Shown one piece after another: positions 8,800-16,868 of a stretch of DNA of 64,000 nt. The stretch lies in NCBI RefSeq assembly GCF_035917455.1, contig NZ_CP109078.1, positions 2,666,001 through 2,730,000 of the forward strand, given 5' to 3'. Under the pieces are notes generated by a model. That model did no database searches, was not told the DNA's origin, and saw only the letters and a program-made list of their open reading frames with translations. The position numbers and the translations under genes are program-made. Position 1 is the stretch's first letter. Every line of letters starts with the position of its first letter. This stretch comes from Micromonospora sp. NBC_01796 (GTDB taxonomy: Bacteria; Actinomycetota; Actinomycetes; Mycobacteriales; Micromonosporaceae).

Positions 8800-10077
8800 T
8801 CAGATGTTCAGCAGGCCACCGTTGCGGAGGTTGTCGTCCTTGATCGCGATGAGATTCGCGGAGACGTACGGAATGTTGTGCTTCTGGTGCCACTCACTCG
8901 GGAAGTACGTGACCAACCGCGACGCCTGGAATCGGCATTTTATTTCGGGCACGAACCGGGAATAGTTGGCGTCCGTGAAATACCAGAACGAGTTCTCGTT
9001 GTAGAACGCCACATGGGTCGGATCCTGGTAGGCACCCCGACCGTCGGTGCTGGGCGTCAGCGACAACAGCATCCCGTTCGGCGCGAGCAGGCGGTACAAC
9101 TCGTTGAACAGTGCGATCTTGTCCGGGACGTGTTCCAGGAAGTCCGCGGCCCGGATGACTCCGACGCTGTTGTCCGGAAGATCGACACCCTTCGTCACAT
9201 CGCAGACCATGTCGACACCCGACCCGTCATGGTAGTCCAGACCGAGATACCCTTCCGGCTTGTTGTGGGCCGCACCCAGGTCGAGCGCCAGAAGCCCCTG
9301 CCGCCGCGACCAGGTCAGCGCATTCTGTTGAATGTTCCGGTCATAGATCTCCACCGTACGCTGCTGGATGCGGGCGTTGACATCCGGAATGCGCTGCGTG
9401 TTCTTGGCATGCATGCGCTGCAGGTACAGGCATTTCTGAATGTGGTGGAACTCGCTCACCTGGTAGATCCGAGCCATGAGGTCGGCGTCGTCCGCGACGT
9501 CGAACGACTCGTTGTATCCGCCGACCTTCTCGTAGATGTCCCGCCGGAAGGCCCGCACGTGGTTCGGCGCGTACCAGATGTAGCTCACATTGTGCGGCGT
9601 CGGCGGCAACGCCCGGCAGACCAGCACCTCACGGCCGTCCACCTTCTCGTCGTAGTGCCGCCAGCCGAACGAGGTCGCGAAACGGTCTTCGCACCGACTG
9701 CCGTCCTCCTGGATCTGCGCGGTGTCGCTGTAGACGAACCCGACCTCCGGGTTGGAGTCGAAGGCGTCGACGATCTCCTGCAGACAGTCGCTGCTGAGCA
9801 GGTCGTCGTCGTCGAGCTCGACCAGGATGTCCCCGGCGGCCTCGGCGCAGGCGTACGCCTTCACGGCGCCGACGCCGTTGAGGTTGTCCTGGACGATGAG
9901 CCGGATCCGGTCGTCGTGGCTCTCGGGCCGCCAACGGGACCCCTGGTTGAGCACGACCACCCATTCCCAGTCGGTGAAGGTCTGCGCGACCAGCGATCGG
10001 AAACATTCGTCGATGAAACGGGTACGGTTGCTCCCCGTGAAAACCGTTACGCGCGGCGTACGCATTGAGCCGGTCAC
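8800..10077 (-). CDS. Glycosyltransferase family 2 / SAM-methyltransferase fusion
   Basis: 425 aa bifunctional enzyme. Residues about 8-230 form a GT-A glycosyltransferase of family 2 with the nucleotide-sugar/metal motif ELDDDDLLSS (about 87-97) and the acceptor-side NHVRAFRRDIYEKVGGYNE segment. Residues about 262-420 form a class I methyltransferase (LALDLGAA..., VIRAADFLEHVPDK, LLAPNGMLL). Third gene of the collagen-like operon: its GTG at 10077 overlaps the stop of the TPR lipoprotein gene by 4 bp (GTGA); an in-frame ATG lies at 10065. Context suggests it decorates the collagen-like protein or an attached glycan, but no acceptor is shown. No membrane span, so it acts in the cytoplasm. Confidence 0.85.
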   Translation of the reverse strand: MTGSMRTPRVTVFTGSNRTRFIDECFRSLVAQTFTDWEWVVVLNQGSRWRPESHDDRIRLIVQDNLNGVGAVKAYACAEAAGDILVELDDDDLLSSDCLQEIVDAFDSNPEVGFVYSDTAQIQEDGSRCEDRFATSFGWRHYDEKVDGREVLVCRALPPTPHNVSYIWYAPNHVRAFRRDIYEKVGGYNESFDVADDADLMARIYQVSEFHHIQKCLYLQRMHAKNTQRIPDVNARIQQRTVEIYDRNIQQNALTWSRRQGLLALDLGAAHNKPEGYLGLDYHDGSGVDMVCDVTKGVDLPDNSVGVIRAADFLEHVPDKIALFNELYRLLAPNGMLLSLTPSTDGRGAYQDPTHVAFYNENSFWYFTDANYSRFVPEIKCRFQASRLVTYFPSEWHQKHNIPYVSANLIAIKDDNLRNGGLLNI

Positions 10078-10691
10078 CTGTCCGCCGGGGACGGAGAGGT
10101 CGAGGCGCGGTACTTCGCCGGCACGGCTGAGGCGAGCCCCTTGTCGAGTCGGACCGCCGTGTTGAAGGCGTCGCGCGCTTCCGCCTCGTCGCCGGCCTGG
10201 GACAGCAGTATGCCCAGTCGGAGGTAGGCGGTTGACGACTTGTCGTCGATCGACACAACCTTGCGGTAAATGTCCATCGACGCCTTCGGGTCCTTGCCTT
10301 CCAGCGCAATGGCCTTGTTGTAAAGGGCCGGCTTGTAGTTGGCGTCGGTCTCCAACGCCTTGTCGTAGTTGGTGACCGCCTCGTCGGCCTGGTTACGCGA
10401 CTGGGCGATGAAACCCAGGTTGAACCAGGCAAACTTGTTGTTGGTCTCGGCTGCCAGCACCTTCTCGAAGGTGCCCTTCGCCTCGTCGAATTTACCGGCC
10501 TGGCCCTGCTCGACTCCGAGATTCAGCAGGTCCGCCGCAGCGGCTCCGGTATCGGTGCCGCCATTCGCCTTGTCACTGCTGCTGGAACTGCTCGCCTGCG
10601 GCTTCTCAGCAGGCTCGTCGCTGCATGCCGCGACTCCGGTCAGCAGGACCGCACCACAGGCGAGTGACCCGAATATCTGACGCATGCTCAT
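10074..10691 (-). CDS. TPR-repeat lipoprotein
   Basis: 205 aa. The N-terminus has a lipoprotein signal peptide with lipobox LTGVAAC (lipidated Cys at about residue 23), a Ser-rich spacer and at least four tetratricopeptide repeats (about 52-190; e.g. NNKFAWFNLGFIAQSRNQADEA and NYKPALYNKAIALEGKDPKA). It should sit on the outer face of the membrane as a protein-interaction scaffold. Its ATG at 10691 overlaps the stop of the collagen-like gene (ATGA), and its ribosome site AAGGAGG is formed by the last codons of that gene; a second ATG at 10685 is better spaced. Likely assembles or anchors the collagen-like protein (inference). Confidence 0.85.
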   Translation of the reverse strand: MSMRQIFGSLACGAVLLTGVAACSDEPAEKPQASSSSSSDKANGGTDTGAAAADLLNLGVEQGQAGKFDEAKGTFEKVLAAETNNKFAWFNLGFIAQSRNQADEAVTNYDKALETDANYKPALYNKAIALEGKDPKASMDIYRKVVSIDDKSSTAYLRLGILLSQAGDEAEARDAFNTAVRLDKGLASAVPAKYRASTSPSPADR

Positions 10692-13171
10692 TTCTCCTCC
10701 TTGACGATAACGGGGCGCTCCGGCTTGCTGGTCGGCCGGCTGGGCTTAGTACTGTTGGCCTTCGCCCGGCCGGACGTGTTGGCCGGAGCCCTCAACGCCA
10801 GCGGTGCGGCGAGCGAGATGCAGGACACCCAGATGTCGGCACCTCCGCCGGTGAAGGTGAACTGGTAGCCACTGGTCGAGAGCGGCTGGATCAGCACCGG
10901 GTTGACGCCCGCACCTGCGAGCTGATAGCCGGTCCCGACGGCAATGTCTCCGGCCTGGCACCCGAAATCAACGGGGGTGTCAGCAATAACAGTCAGCGGG
11001 CCCTGAATGTAGGCGGCATCAATTCCGTTGCCGGAAACTCCCTGCGGTCCCTGCGCGCCCGTGTCGCCCTGCGGTCCTTGTACGCCCTGCAAACCCAGCG
11101 CACCCTGGGCGCCCTGGGGACCTTGAGCACCGGTGTCGCCCTGGAAGCCCTGAGCACCTTGGATTCCCTGGGGTCCTATGTCGCCCTGAGCGCCCACGTC
11201 GCCCTGGGTGCCCTGGAATCCTTGAGCACCCACGTCGCCCTGGGCACCCTGGGCACCCTGGGCACCCTGGAAACCTTGAGCACCTTGAACGCCCGCGTCG
11301 CCTTGGGTGCCCTGAAGACCTTGAGTACCCTGCACCCCTTGAACGCCCTGGGCACCCACGTCGCCCTGAGCACCCTGAACCCCCTGGGCGCCCACGTCGC
11401 CTTGAGGACCCTGTACTCCTTGAGGACCTTGAACTCCCGCATCGCCCTGGAAACCCTGGGCGCCTTGAACGCCCTGAAAACCTTGGGCGCCCTGCGGACC
11501 TTGAGCACCCTGAGCACCCACGGCGCCTTGAGCACCCACATCGCCCTGGGGGCCTTGAGCTCCCACGGCGCCCTGAGCACCCACATCACCCTGGGGGCCC
11601 TGAACACCCGCGACGCCCTGAGGACCTTGAACCCCCGCATCGCCCTGGAAACCCTGAACACCCTGCGGACCTTGAGCACCCACGGCGCCCTGAGCACCCT
11701 GAGCACCGACGGCGCCCTGAGCACCCACATCACCCTGGGGGCCCTGAACACCCGCGACGCCCTGAGGACCTTGAACCCCCGCATCGCCCTGGAAACCCTG
11801 AACGCCCTGCGGACCTTGAGCACCCACGGCGCCCTGAGCACCCTGAGCACCCTGAGCACCGACGGCGCCCTGAGCACCCACATCACCCTGGGCGCCCTGA
11901 ACACCCGCAGCGCCCTGAGGACCCTGAACCCCCGCATCGCCCTGGAAACCCTGAACGCCCTGCGGACCTTGAGCACCCACGGCGCCCTGAGCACCTTGAG
12001 CACCGACGGCGCCCTGGGCGCCTACGTCGCCCTGAGGACCCTGAGCACCTACGTCACCCTGGACCCCCTGGGGACCTTGAACACCCGCACCGCCCTGGGC
12101 ACCCTGGAAACCCTGAGCGCCCTGCACGCCTACGGCGCCCTGAGGACCCTGAACGCCCGTACCGCCCTGGGCACCTTGAATCCCCTGGGGACCTTGAACA
12201 CCCGCACCGCCCTGCGTGCCTTGGAAACCCTGAGCCCCCTGGACGCCCACATCGCCCTGCGTACCCTGAGCACCCACGGCGCCCTGAGCGCCTTGAACGC
12301 CCACGTCCCCCTGGGCACCTTGAACCCCCTGGGGACCTTGAACACCCGCACCGCCTTGCGCGCCCTGGAAACCCTGAGCACCCTGAGCACCCTGAGCACC
12401 TGGAACGCCCTGGGCGCCCACATCGCCCTGGGGACCTTGAGCACCCACGTCCCCCTGCGGACCTTGAACGCCCGCACTGCCCTGGGGACCCTGGAAACCT
12501 TGAGCGCCCTGAACACCTTGAGCCCCCTGGGCACCCACGTCACCCTGGGCTCCTTGAACACCCTGGGCTCCTTGAACACCCTGAGGACCTTGAACACCCG
12601 CACCGCCCTGGGCACCCTGAAGACCTTGAGCGCCCTGGGCACCCACGTCACCCTGGGCACCTTGAACACCCTGAGGACCTTGAACACCCGCACCGCCCTG
12701 CGCGCCCTGCAGACCTTGAGCGCCCTGCAGACCTTGAGCGCCCGGAACACCTTGAGCGCCCTGGGCGCCCACATCGCCCCGAACGCCCTGAGGACCATGA
12801 ACGCCCATATCGCCTTGGAAACCTTGGAAACCTTGAGCACCTTGAACGCCCTGGGGGCCCTGAGTGCCCTTGGAGTCATGCGGGTATTTGCCCCCGTCGT
12901 GCCCACCCCAGGGGCCCTGCCAGCCCTGCGGGCCGTAGTCAGGTCCACCGCCGTCGTCGCGGACAGTCGCCCAGGACATCGGCCATCCGCCGTACTGGCC
13001 GAATGAACCGGGCGTACCGATGTGCACGTCCTGCGCAGACGATTTCGCTTCCACCGGTTCCGCTGCGACTGCGGGCCCACCGGTCATCCCGACTGCCAGC
13101 AGGACAGAACTCAGCCCTGAAGCGGCATGGCCATGCTTCGGCCCTCGCCGCAGCCGTCGCTTGTTGCTCAT
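10688..13171 (-). CDS. Secreted collagen-like protein (Gly-X-Gln repeats)
   Basis: 827 aa from the ATG at 13171, which has GGAGGGG 4 bases upstream (the frame extends to 13201). Residues 1-38 are an Arg/Lys-rich signal peptide ending AVA-AEP. A short Gly/Trp-rich region is followed by about 205 uninterrupted Gly-X-Y triplets (residues 102-716). Y is nearly always Gln ([15 protein letters not shown]), broken by GDV, GDA, GGA and AVG-type triplets. The last 111 aa form a two-Cys beta-type domain ([14 protein letters not shown] ... DIWVSCISL) of a kind seen in secreted actinobacterial proteins, then a basic Pro/Lys tail. There is no LPXTG or membrane anchor. First gene of a three-gene overlapping operon. 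Expected to form trimeric fibres on or outside the cell. Confidence 0.9.
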   Translation of the reverse strand: MSNKRRLRRGPKHGHAASGLSSVLLAVGMTGGPAVAAEPVEAKSSAQDVHIGTPGSFGQYGGWPMSWATVRDDGGGPDYGPQGWQGPWGGHDGGKYPHDSKGTQGPQGVQGAQGFQGFQGDMGVHGPQGVRGDVGAQGAQGVPGAQGLQGAQGLQGAQGGAGVQGPQGVQGAQGDVGAQGAQGLQGAQGGAGVQGPQGVQGAQGVQGAQGDVGAQGAQGVQGAQGFQGPQGSAGVQGPQGDVGAQGPQGDVGAQGVPGAQGAQGAQGFQGAQGGAGVQGPQGVQGAQGDVGVQGAQGAVGAQGTQGDVGVQGAQGFQGTQGGAGVQGPQGIQGAQGGTGVQGPQGAVGVQGAQGFQGAQGGAGVQGPQGVQGDVGAQGPQGDVGAQGAVGAQGAQGAVGAQGPQGVQGFQGDAGVQGPQGAAGVQGAQGDVGAQGAVGAQGAQGAQGAVGAQGPQGVQGFQGDAGVQGPQGVAGVQGPQGDVGAQGAVGAQGAQGAVGAQGPQGVQGFQGDAGVQGPQGVAGVQGPQGDVGAQGAVGAQGPQGDVGAQGAVGAQGAQGPQGAQGFQGVQGAQGFQGDAGVQGPQGVQGPQGDVGAQGVQGAQGDVGAQGVQGVQGTQGLQGTQGDAGVQGAQGFQGAQGAQGAQGDVGAQGFQGTQGDVGAQGDIGPQGIQGAQGFQGDTGAQGPQGAQGALGLQGVQGPQGDTGAQGPQGVSGNGIDAAYIQGPLTVIADTPVDFGCQAGDIAVGTGYQLAGAGVNPVLIQPLSTSGYQFTFTGGGADIWVSCISLAAPLALRAPANTSGRAKANSTKPSRPTSKPERPVIVKEEK
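11024..12868 (-). repeat. Collagen-like Gly-X-Y coding repeat array
   Basis: 1845 bp of 9-bp periodic DNA encoding 205 Gly-X-Y triplets. Higher-order copies are visible: a block beginning CCACATCACC recurs at 11581, 11725 and 11878, i.e. periods of 144 and 153 bp, which differ by exactly one triplet codon set (9 bp). Identity between the first two copies is nearly complete over more than 100 bp. The array produces long spurious open frames on the opposite strand. Confidence 0.9.
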
Positions 13172-13540
13172 GACCCCTCCAGAGAGTCGCCCCAGATACA
13201 CGCAGAGCTACTTGCCGGTGACATAACGTCACCTGGCAGGCGATTTGCAGCGTATCTGAACGATTCGTCGAACGAGAGAGGTTTTAGGACCAGCTAGGCG
13301 GATTACGACCAAAGTGGATTTTCTTCGCGATCAGCCGGATCCCACCCCCGACCGCAGCACGATCCCCAGGCACAGCGCCCAGCACCTCGTGCCCAACCGG
13401 GACCCGCACCAAGCGCACCCGCGTAGCCACCGAAACTCGGCGCGATCTTGCAGTTGTGGTGCCCGAACAGCGTTGATGATCCGCTTTTGCGTACCGCCAC
13501 AAGTGCAAGATCGACGCGCTGCTGGGGGCGGGAGGAGGGG
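13172..13540. other. Intergenic region: collagen-operon promoter and palindromic element
   Basis: This 369-bp gap separates the collagen-like gene start from the end of the GNAT gene on the same strand. The part next to 13171 must hold the collagen-operon promoter; no box is called with confidence, but it is more A+T-rich than its surroundings (13235-13330). The part next to 13540 holds the inverted repeat listed separately and a G-rich tract. Short open frames here have no coding support. Confidence 0.6.
13443..13513. repeat. Palindromic element, CGATCTTGCA(C/G)TTGTGG arms, copy 1
   Basis: Left arm 13443-13460 and right arm 13496-13513 are inverted copies matching at 16 of 18 positions around a 35-base centre. 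The right arm is the same sequence as the right arm of the element at 21761-21834. It lies at the 3' side of the GNAT gene and is followed by a G-rich tract. Confidence 0.8.
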
Positions 13541-14455
13541 TTACGGGTGGGGTGGGGATGGGCGGTGGTAGCCGTACGTCTGGTGGCGTCGGTGGAAGCC
13601 GAGGGATTCGTACAGGCGGGCGGCGGGCAGGTTCTCGGCGTCGTGGTTGATCGTTACGGTGGTCATTCCCACCGAGCGCATCAGGCGCATGGCGTGCAGC
13701 ATCACCGCCCGCGCTAACCCCCGCCGCTGGAATTCGGGGTGGGTGCCGACCGGCTCGAAGTGCCCGGTGCCGTTGCGTACGTCGACCCAGTAGACGGCGA
13801 ACGCGGCGATCCGCCCGTCCGGCGCCTCGACCACGATCTCCCGTTCGGGCTGGTAGCCGGGCTTCTCCATCACCGCCGTCCGGTACAGCTCCCCGGTCCA
13901 GTTGTCGTCGAACGAGTGGTTGCGAGCCGCCGCGAGCTGCTCGGCGTCGGCCATCCGCGCCGAGCGGACCACAAAACCGGCGGGCACCGGGGAGTCGCCG
14001 ACGGGGTCGGACAGGTCGCGTTCCCTGCTGTCGTCCCAGGTGCGGAAACGGGCGAAGCCGAGTTCACCGAGCAGCCCGATCCGGGTCGTGTCGCAGTCGA
14101 ACACGTCGGTCAGCACGTACCCGTCGCCGGATCCGCCGGTCAGCAGGCCGGCGGTGGTCTCGTACGCGTCGCGCAGCATGCGCAGCTCGGCGGGCGTACC
14201 GCGTAACGCGGGTGCGGTGAACACGTCGAACGCCGCACCGAAGCGGAGATTGATGGCTAGACCGACGACGGTGTCCCGGTCCTCCCACAGGTGCACGAGT
14301 TCGCCGACCGGACGCTGTCCACGGAGGTTCTCGTAGATCCGGTGCGGCAGCTCACCGACGTGGTCGTAACCGCATCTGCCGGCGGTGGCGATCCAGCCGG
14401 CGAAGGTTTCCTGGAGCCGTGGCAGGTCCTGGTCGGAGTAGGGGCGCCTGTTCAC
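13541..14455 (-). CDS. GNAT-family acetyltransferase (double domain)
   Basis: About 304 aa from the GTG at 14455. Two GNAT-like halves: a degenerate N-terminal one and a C-terminal one (about 155-300) with a clear acetyl-CoA motif (GTHPEFQRRGLARAVMLHAM) and the terminal NLPAARLYESLGFHRR signature. Typical of actinobacterial N-acetyltransferases whose substrates include small amines, antibiotics and mycothiol precursors; the substrate here is unknown. The GTG at 14455 avoids overlap with the kinase gene ending at 14470, only 14 bp upstream, so the two genes may be cotranscribed. Confidence 0.8.
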   Translation of the reverse strand: MNRRPYSDQDLPRLQETFAGWIATAGRCGYDHVGELPHRIYENLRGQRPVGELVHLWEDRDTVVGLAINLRFGAAFDVFTAPALRGTPAELRMLRDAYETTAGLLTGGSGDGYVLTDVFDCDTTRIGLLGELGFARFRTWDDSRERDLSDPVGDSPVPAGFVVRSARMADAEQLAAARNHSFDDNWTGELYRTAVMEKPGYQPEREIVVEAPDGRIAAFAVYWVDVRNGTGHFEPVGTHPEFQRRGLARAVMLHAMRLMRSVGMTTVTINHDAENLPAARLYESLGFHRRHQTYGYHRPSPPHP

Positions 14456-14469
14456 GTCGGTCGATCCGC

Positions 14470-16260
14470 TCAGCGGCCGAGGGTGGGACCGGTCAGGCCG
14501 TTGGTTCCCTTGCCTGCCAGGCACCGGAACAGGCGCTCACCCGGCGCCAGTTCGGCCCCGTTCGGCGGCAGCACCTGGAACTGCCAACCGCCGGTACTGC
14601 GCAACTGGGTGGCGACCCGGAAGGTGTTGTCGTTGCAGACCTTCTGCACGGTCGAGTCGCGCCAGATCGCCTGGTGGTCCGCGGCGTCGACCTCGGCCGG
14701 CAGGTCACCCACGGCGTACGCCTCCCAGGTGTGTCGGCCGGCGCAGGAGACGGAGGTGGCGGCTGCCTGGGTGCCGTCGATCCGCATCGGGCCGAAGCAC
14801 TCCAGTGCGTCGGTGCAGCGACCCCCGCCCGGCAGCGGGGCGCCGCATCCGGGCAGCGCCCCACCGACCGGCAGGTTGGCCGTGGACCCGGTCGGTGGCG
14901 CGGCCGGTTCGGTCGTACGGACGCCGCTGCTCGCCGACATCGGCGGGTCGGACCGGGCCACGTACCAGGAGCCCGTGGCGGCGGCCACCATCAGGGCGAG
15001 TACGCCGAACCCGCCGAAGAACCAGCGCAGCCGCCGACGGCGCGGGTTGGTCCGTACGGTCGGGTGGTCGTCGTCGTAGCGGGCGGCGGCCGGCGGACGC
15101 GGCGCGGGCGGCTCGTCACGGTGGCCGAAGCCGGCCGGGGGGCGCGGGCCGGGGACCGTTGCGCCGCCGGTGTCGTGCGGGTGCGGTGCGGTCGGACCGG
15201 TGAACGTGTTGCCGAACGCGGGTGCCCCGGAGACGGGTGAGCCGAAGCTGGGCGGGCCCGAGGCCGGTGGGCCGTAGCCGGGTGGCCCGGAGACCGGTGA
15301 GCCGGTGTCCGGCGGGCGTGGGGTGCCGGAGGTCGGCGACGCCGGGTACGGGGACGGGGTGAACGGGGACCCGGAGATCGGCGCGCCGGAGGTGGGGATG
15401 CCGGAGACCGGGGCGCCGGAGATCGGGGCGACCGGGCCGAGCGGGAGCGCGGCGAGCAGGTCCCGGAACTGTTCGGCGGACGGCCGTGCCTGCGGGTCGT
15501 TGGCCATGCCGAACCGGAGCACCTCGACCAGCTCGGGTGGGACGCCGGGGAGGTCGGGGATGGGTTCGCTGAAGAGTTCCATCAGCGTGATCAGGCTCGG
15601 GTTGCGGTCGGCCCGCCAGCGCGGGGGCTTGCCGTGCATGACCGCGTAGAGGGTGGCGGAGAGCGCGTAGACGTCGACCGCCGGGGAGGGCGGGCTGTGC
15701 CGGAACATCTCCGGCGGCGCGTACGCCGGGGTGAGCACCTCCAGGGTGACCGACGAGTCCCGGACCTCGGCCAGCACGGCCAGCCCGAAGTCGGCGAGGA
15801 CCGCCGGGTTGAAGTGGGAGTGCAGGATGTTCGCCGGTTTCACGTCGCGGTGCAGCACGCCCATGGCGTGCGAGTGGGCCAGGGCGTCGGCGATCTTCAC
15901 CCCGAGGTCGCGGGCCTCCGCCGGGCCGAGTGGCGAGTTGCGCATCCGTTCCGCGTACGAGCCGTCGCAGAGTTCCATGATCAGGTACGGGTGCTGGTCG
16001 GCGGTGACCCCGGCGTCGAAGAGGTCGACAACGTGCGGGTGCGAGGACATCCGCCCGGCGGCCCGCGCCTCGCGGAGGAACCGGCGCTGGTCGCGTTCGC
16101 TACCGAGGGTGCGGTTCTCCACCTTGACGGCGACCTCGCGCCCGACCGACCCCTGCGTGGCCCGGTAGACGGTGGCATATCCACCCCGGGCAAACACGTG
16201 CAAATCCGTCAGACCGGGCACCACTGGTTTCGGTAGCGCGCCTGGCGGGGTGTTGGTCAC
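14470..16260 (-). CDS. Membrane Ser/Thr kinase with septum-formation-like ectodomain
   Basis: About 596 aa from a GTG at 16260. Hanks-type kinase domain (about 15-275): glycine loop ARGGYATVY, catalytic Lys in VAVKVE, catalytic loop HRDVKPAN, DFG in ADFGLAV. Then a Pro/Gly/Ser-rich repeat linker (PVSG, PPSFGSP-type), one membrane span (about 425-446, WFFGGFGVLALMVAAATGSWYVA) and an outside domain with several Cys and the motif SCAGRHTWEAYAVGDLP, resembling the septum-formation/DUF4190-associated family. Likely senses an envelope or division cue. The start is uncertain: an ATG at 16305 would overlap the upstream gene by 14 bp. Confidence 0.85.
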   Translation of the reverse strand: MTNTPPGALPKPVVPGLTDLHVFARGGYATVYRATQGSVGREVAVKVENRTLGSERDQRRFLREARAAGRMSSHPHVVDLFDAGVTADQHPYLIMELCDGSYAERMRNSPLGPAEARDLGVKIADALAHSHAMGVLHRDVKPANILHSHFNPAVLADFGLAVLAEVRDSSVTLEVLTPAYAPPEMFRHSPPSPAVDVYALSATLYAVMHGKPPRWRADRNPSLITLMELFSEPIPDLPGVPPELVEVLRFGMANDPQARPSAEQFRDLLAALPLGPVAPISGAPVSGIPTSGAPISGSPFTPSPYPASPTSGTPRPPDTGSPVSGPPGYGPPASGPPSFGSPVSGAPAFGNTFTGPTAPHPHDTGGATVPGPRPPAGFGHRDEPPAPRPPAAARYDDDHPTVRTNPRRRRLRWFFGGFGVLALMVAAATGSWYVARSDPPMSASSGVRTTEPAAPPTGSTANLPVGGALPGCGAPLPGGGRCTDALECFGPMRIDGTQAAATSVSCAGRHTWEAYAVGDLPAEVDAADHQAIWRDSTVQKVCNDNTFRVATQLRSTGGWQFQVLPPNGAELAPGERLFRCLAGKGTNGLTGPTLGR

Positions 16261-16291
16261 GGTAACGAAAATACCGAAGACGGCGGACGCG

Positions 16292-16759
16292 TCAGCGGCC
16301 CGCATCGGTCGGCGACCGGACAACACCGGTCGCCGGGGAGGTCAGAGCCACATCGGACCGTCGCGAATCAATCCAGAGCCCGACCCCCGTGGCCACCGCG
16401 CCGAGCCCTTCCCAGGCGGCCACGCCGAAGAATTTTCCGGGCGCGGAGTCGGTCAGCACCAGAGTGGTGAAGACGCTGAACGTGACCAACCGGAAAAACA
16501 CCGTGAAACGGAAGAACGCTCGCCATTCAGTGTGCACGGCGACCAGGTAGTAGACCCCCATGTTCACCGCGGCCATGGACGACGCCGCGATGTACGTACG
16601 GGTGTAGTCACCACTCGCCCGATCGGCCGCGTCGATCACCTCGAAGCCCAGCAGACGCAGCAACGCCTCCGGCCGGATCAGCCCGACCAACCCCAGCACC
16701 AGGGCGAGTACGCCGAAAACGGCGATCGTCCAGCCCGCAGCCGAGCGCGGCAGCTTCAT
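16292..16759 (-). CDS. Small four-span membrane protein, unknown
   Basis: 155 aa with about four hydrophobic segments (TIAVFGVLALVLGLVGLI, YIAASSMAAVNMGVYYLVAV, FFRFTVFFRLVTFSVFTTLVL and a Gly/Ala-rich last one). The ATG at 16759 has a perfect GGAGG 5 bases upstream. It lies 31 bp before the kinase gene on the same strand and may be part of its transcription unit. No function is recognised. Confidence 0.75.
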   Translation of the reverse strand: MKLPRSAAGWTIAVFGVLALVLGLVGLIRPEALLRLLGFEVIDAADRASGDYTRTYIAASSMAAVNMGVYYLVAVHTEWRAFFRFTVFFRLVTFSVFTTLVLTDSAPGKFFGVAAWEGLGAVATGVGLWIDSRRSDVALTSPATGVVRSPTDAGR

Positions 16760-16868
16760 CGGTTCCTCCAGACACCCGGCGTACGCAGACGGCCCGACCT
16801 GCGCACCCGACCCGACAGCCGGACGCGCGGAGGTGTCCCGCGGGCGTCCGGTGTGGACCGTGGAAGAT

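Noticed and set aside
11024-12868. Repeat array as a CRISPR
   Set aside because: No constant repeat with unique spacers; the periodicity is 9 bp and codes for Gly-X-Y triplets.
10625-13006. 793-codon open frame on the + strand rich in Leu-Ser-Thr repeats
   Set aside because: It is the exact antisense of the Gly-X-Gln array; 9-bp periodic G+C-rich DNA keeps several frames open. No start signal, and the opposite frame has signal peptide, ribosome site and operon context.
13284-13508. Small frames in the gap upstream of the collagen-like gene
   Set aside because: They run through the palindromic element and the promoter; no coding bias or start signals.
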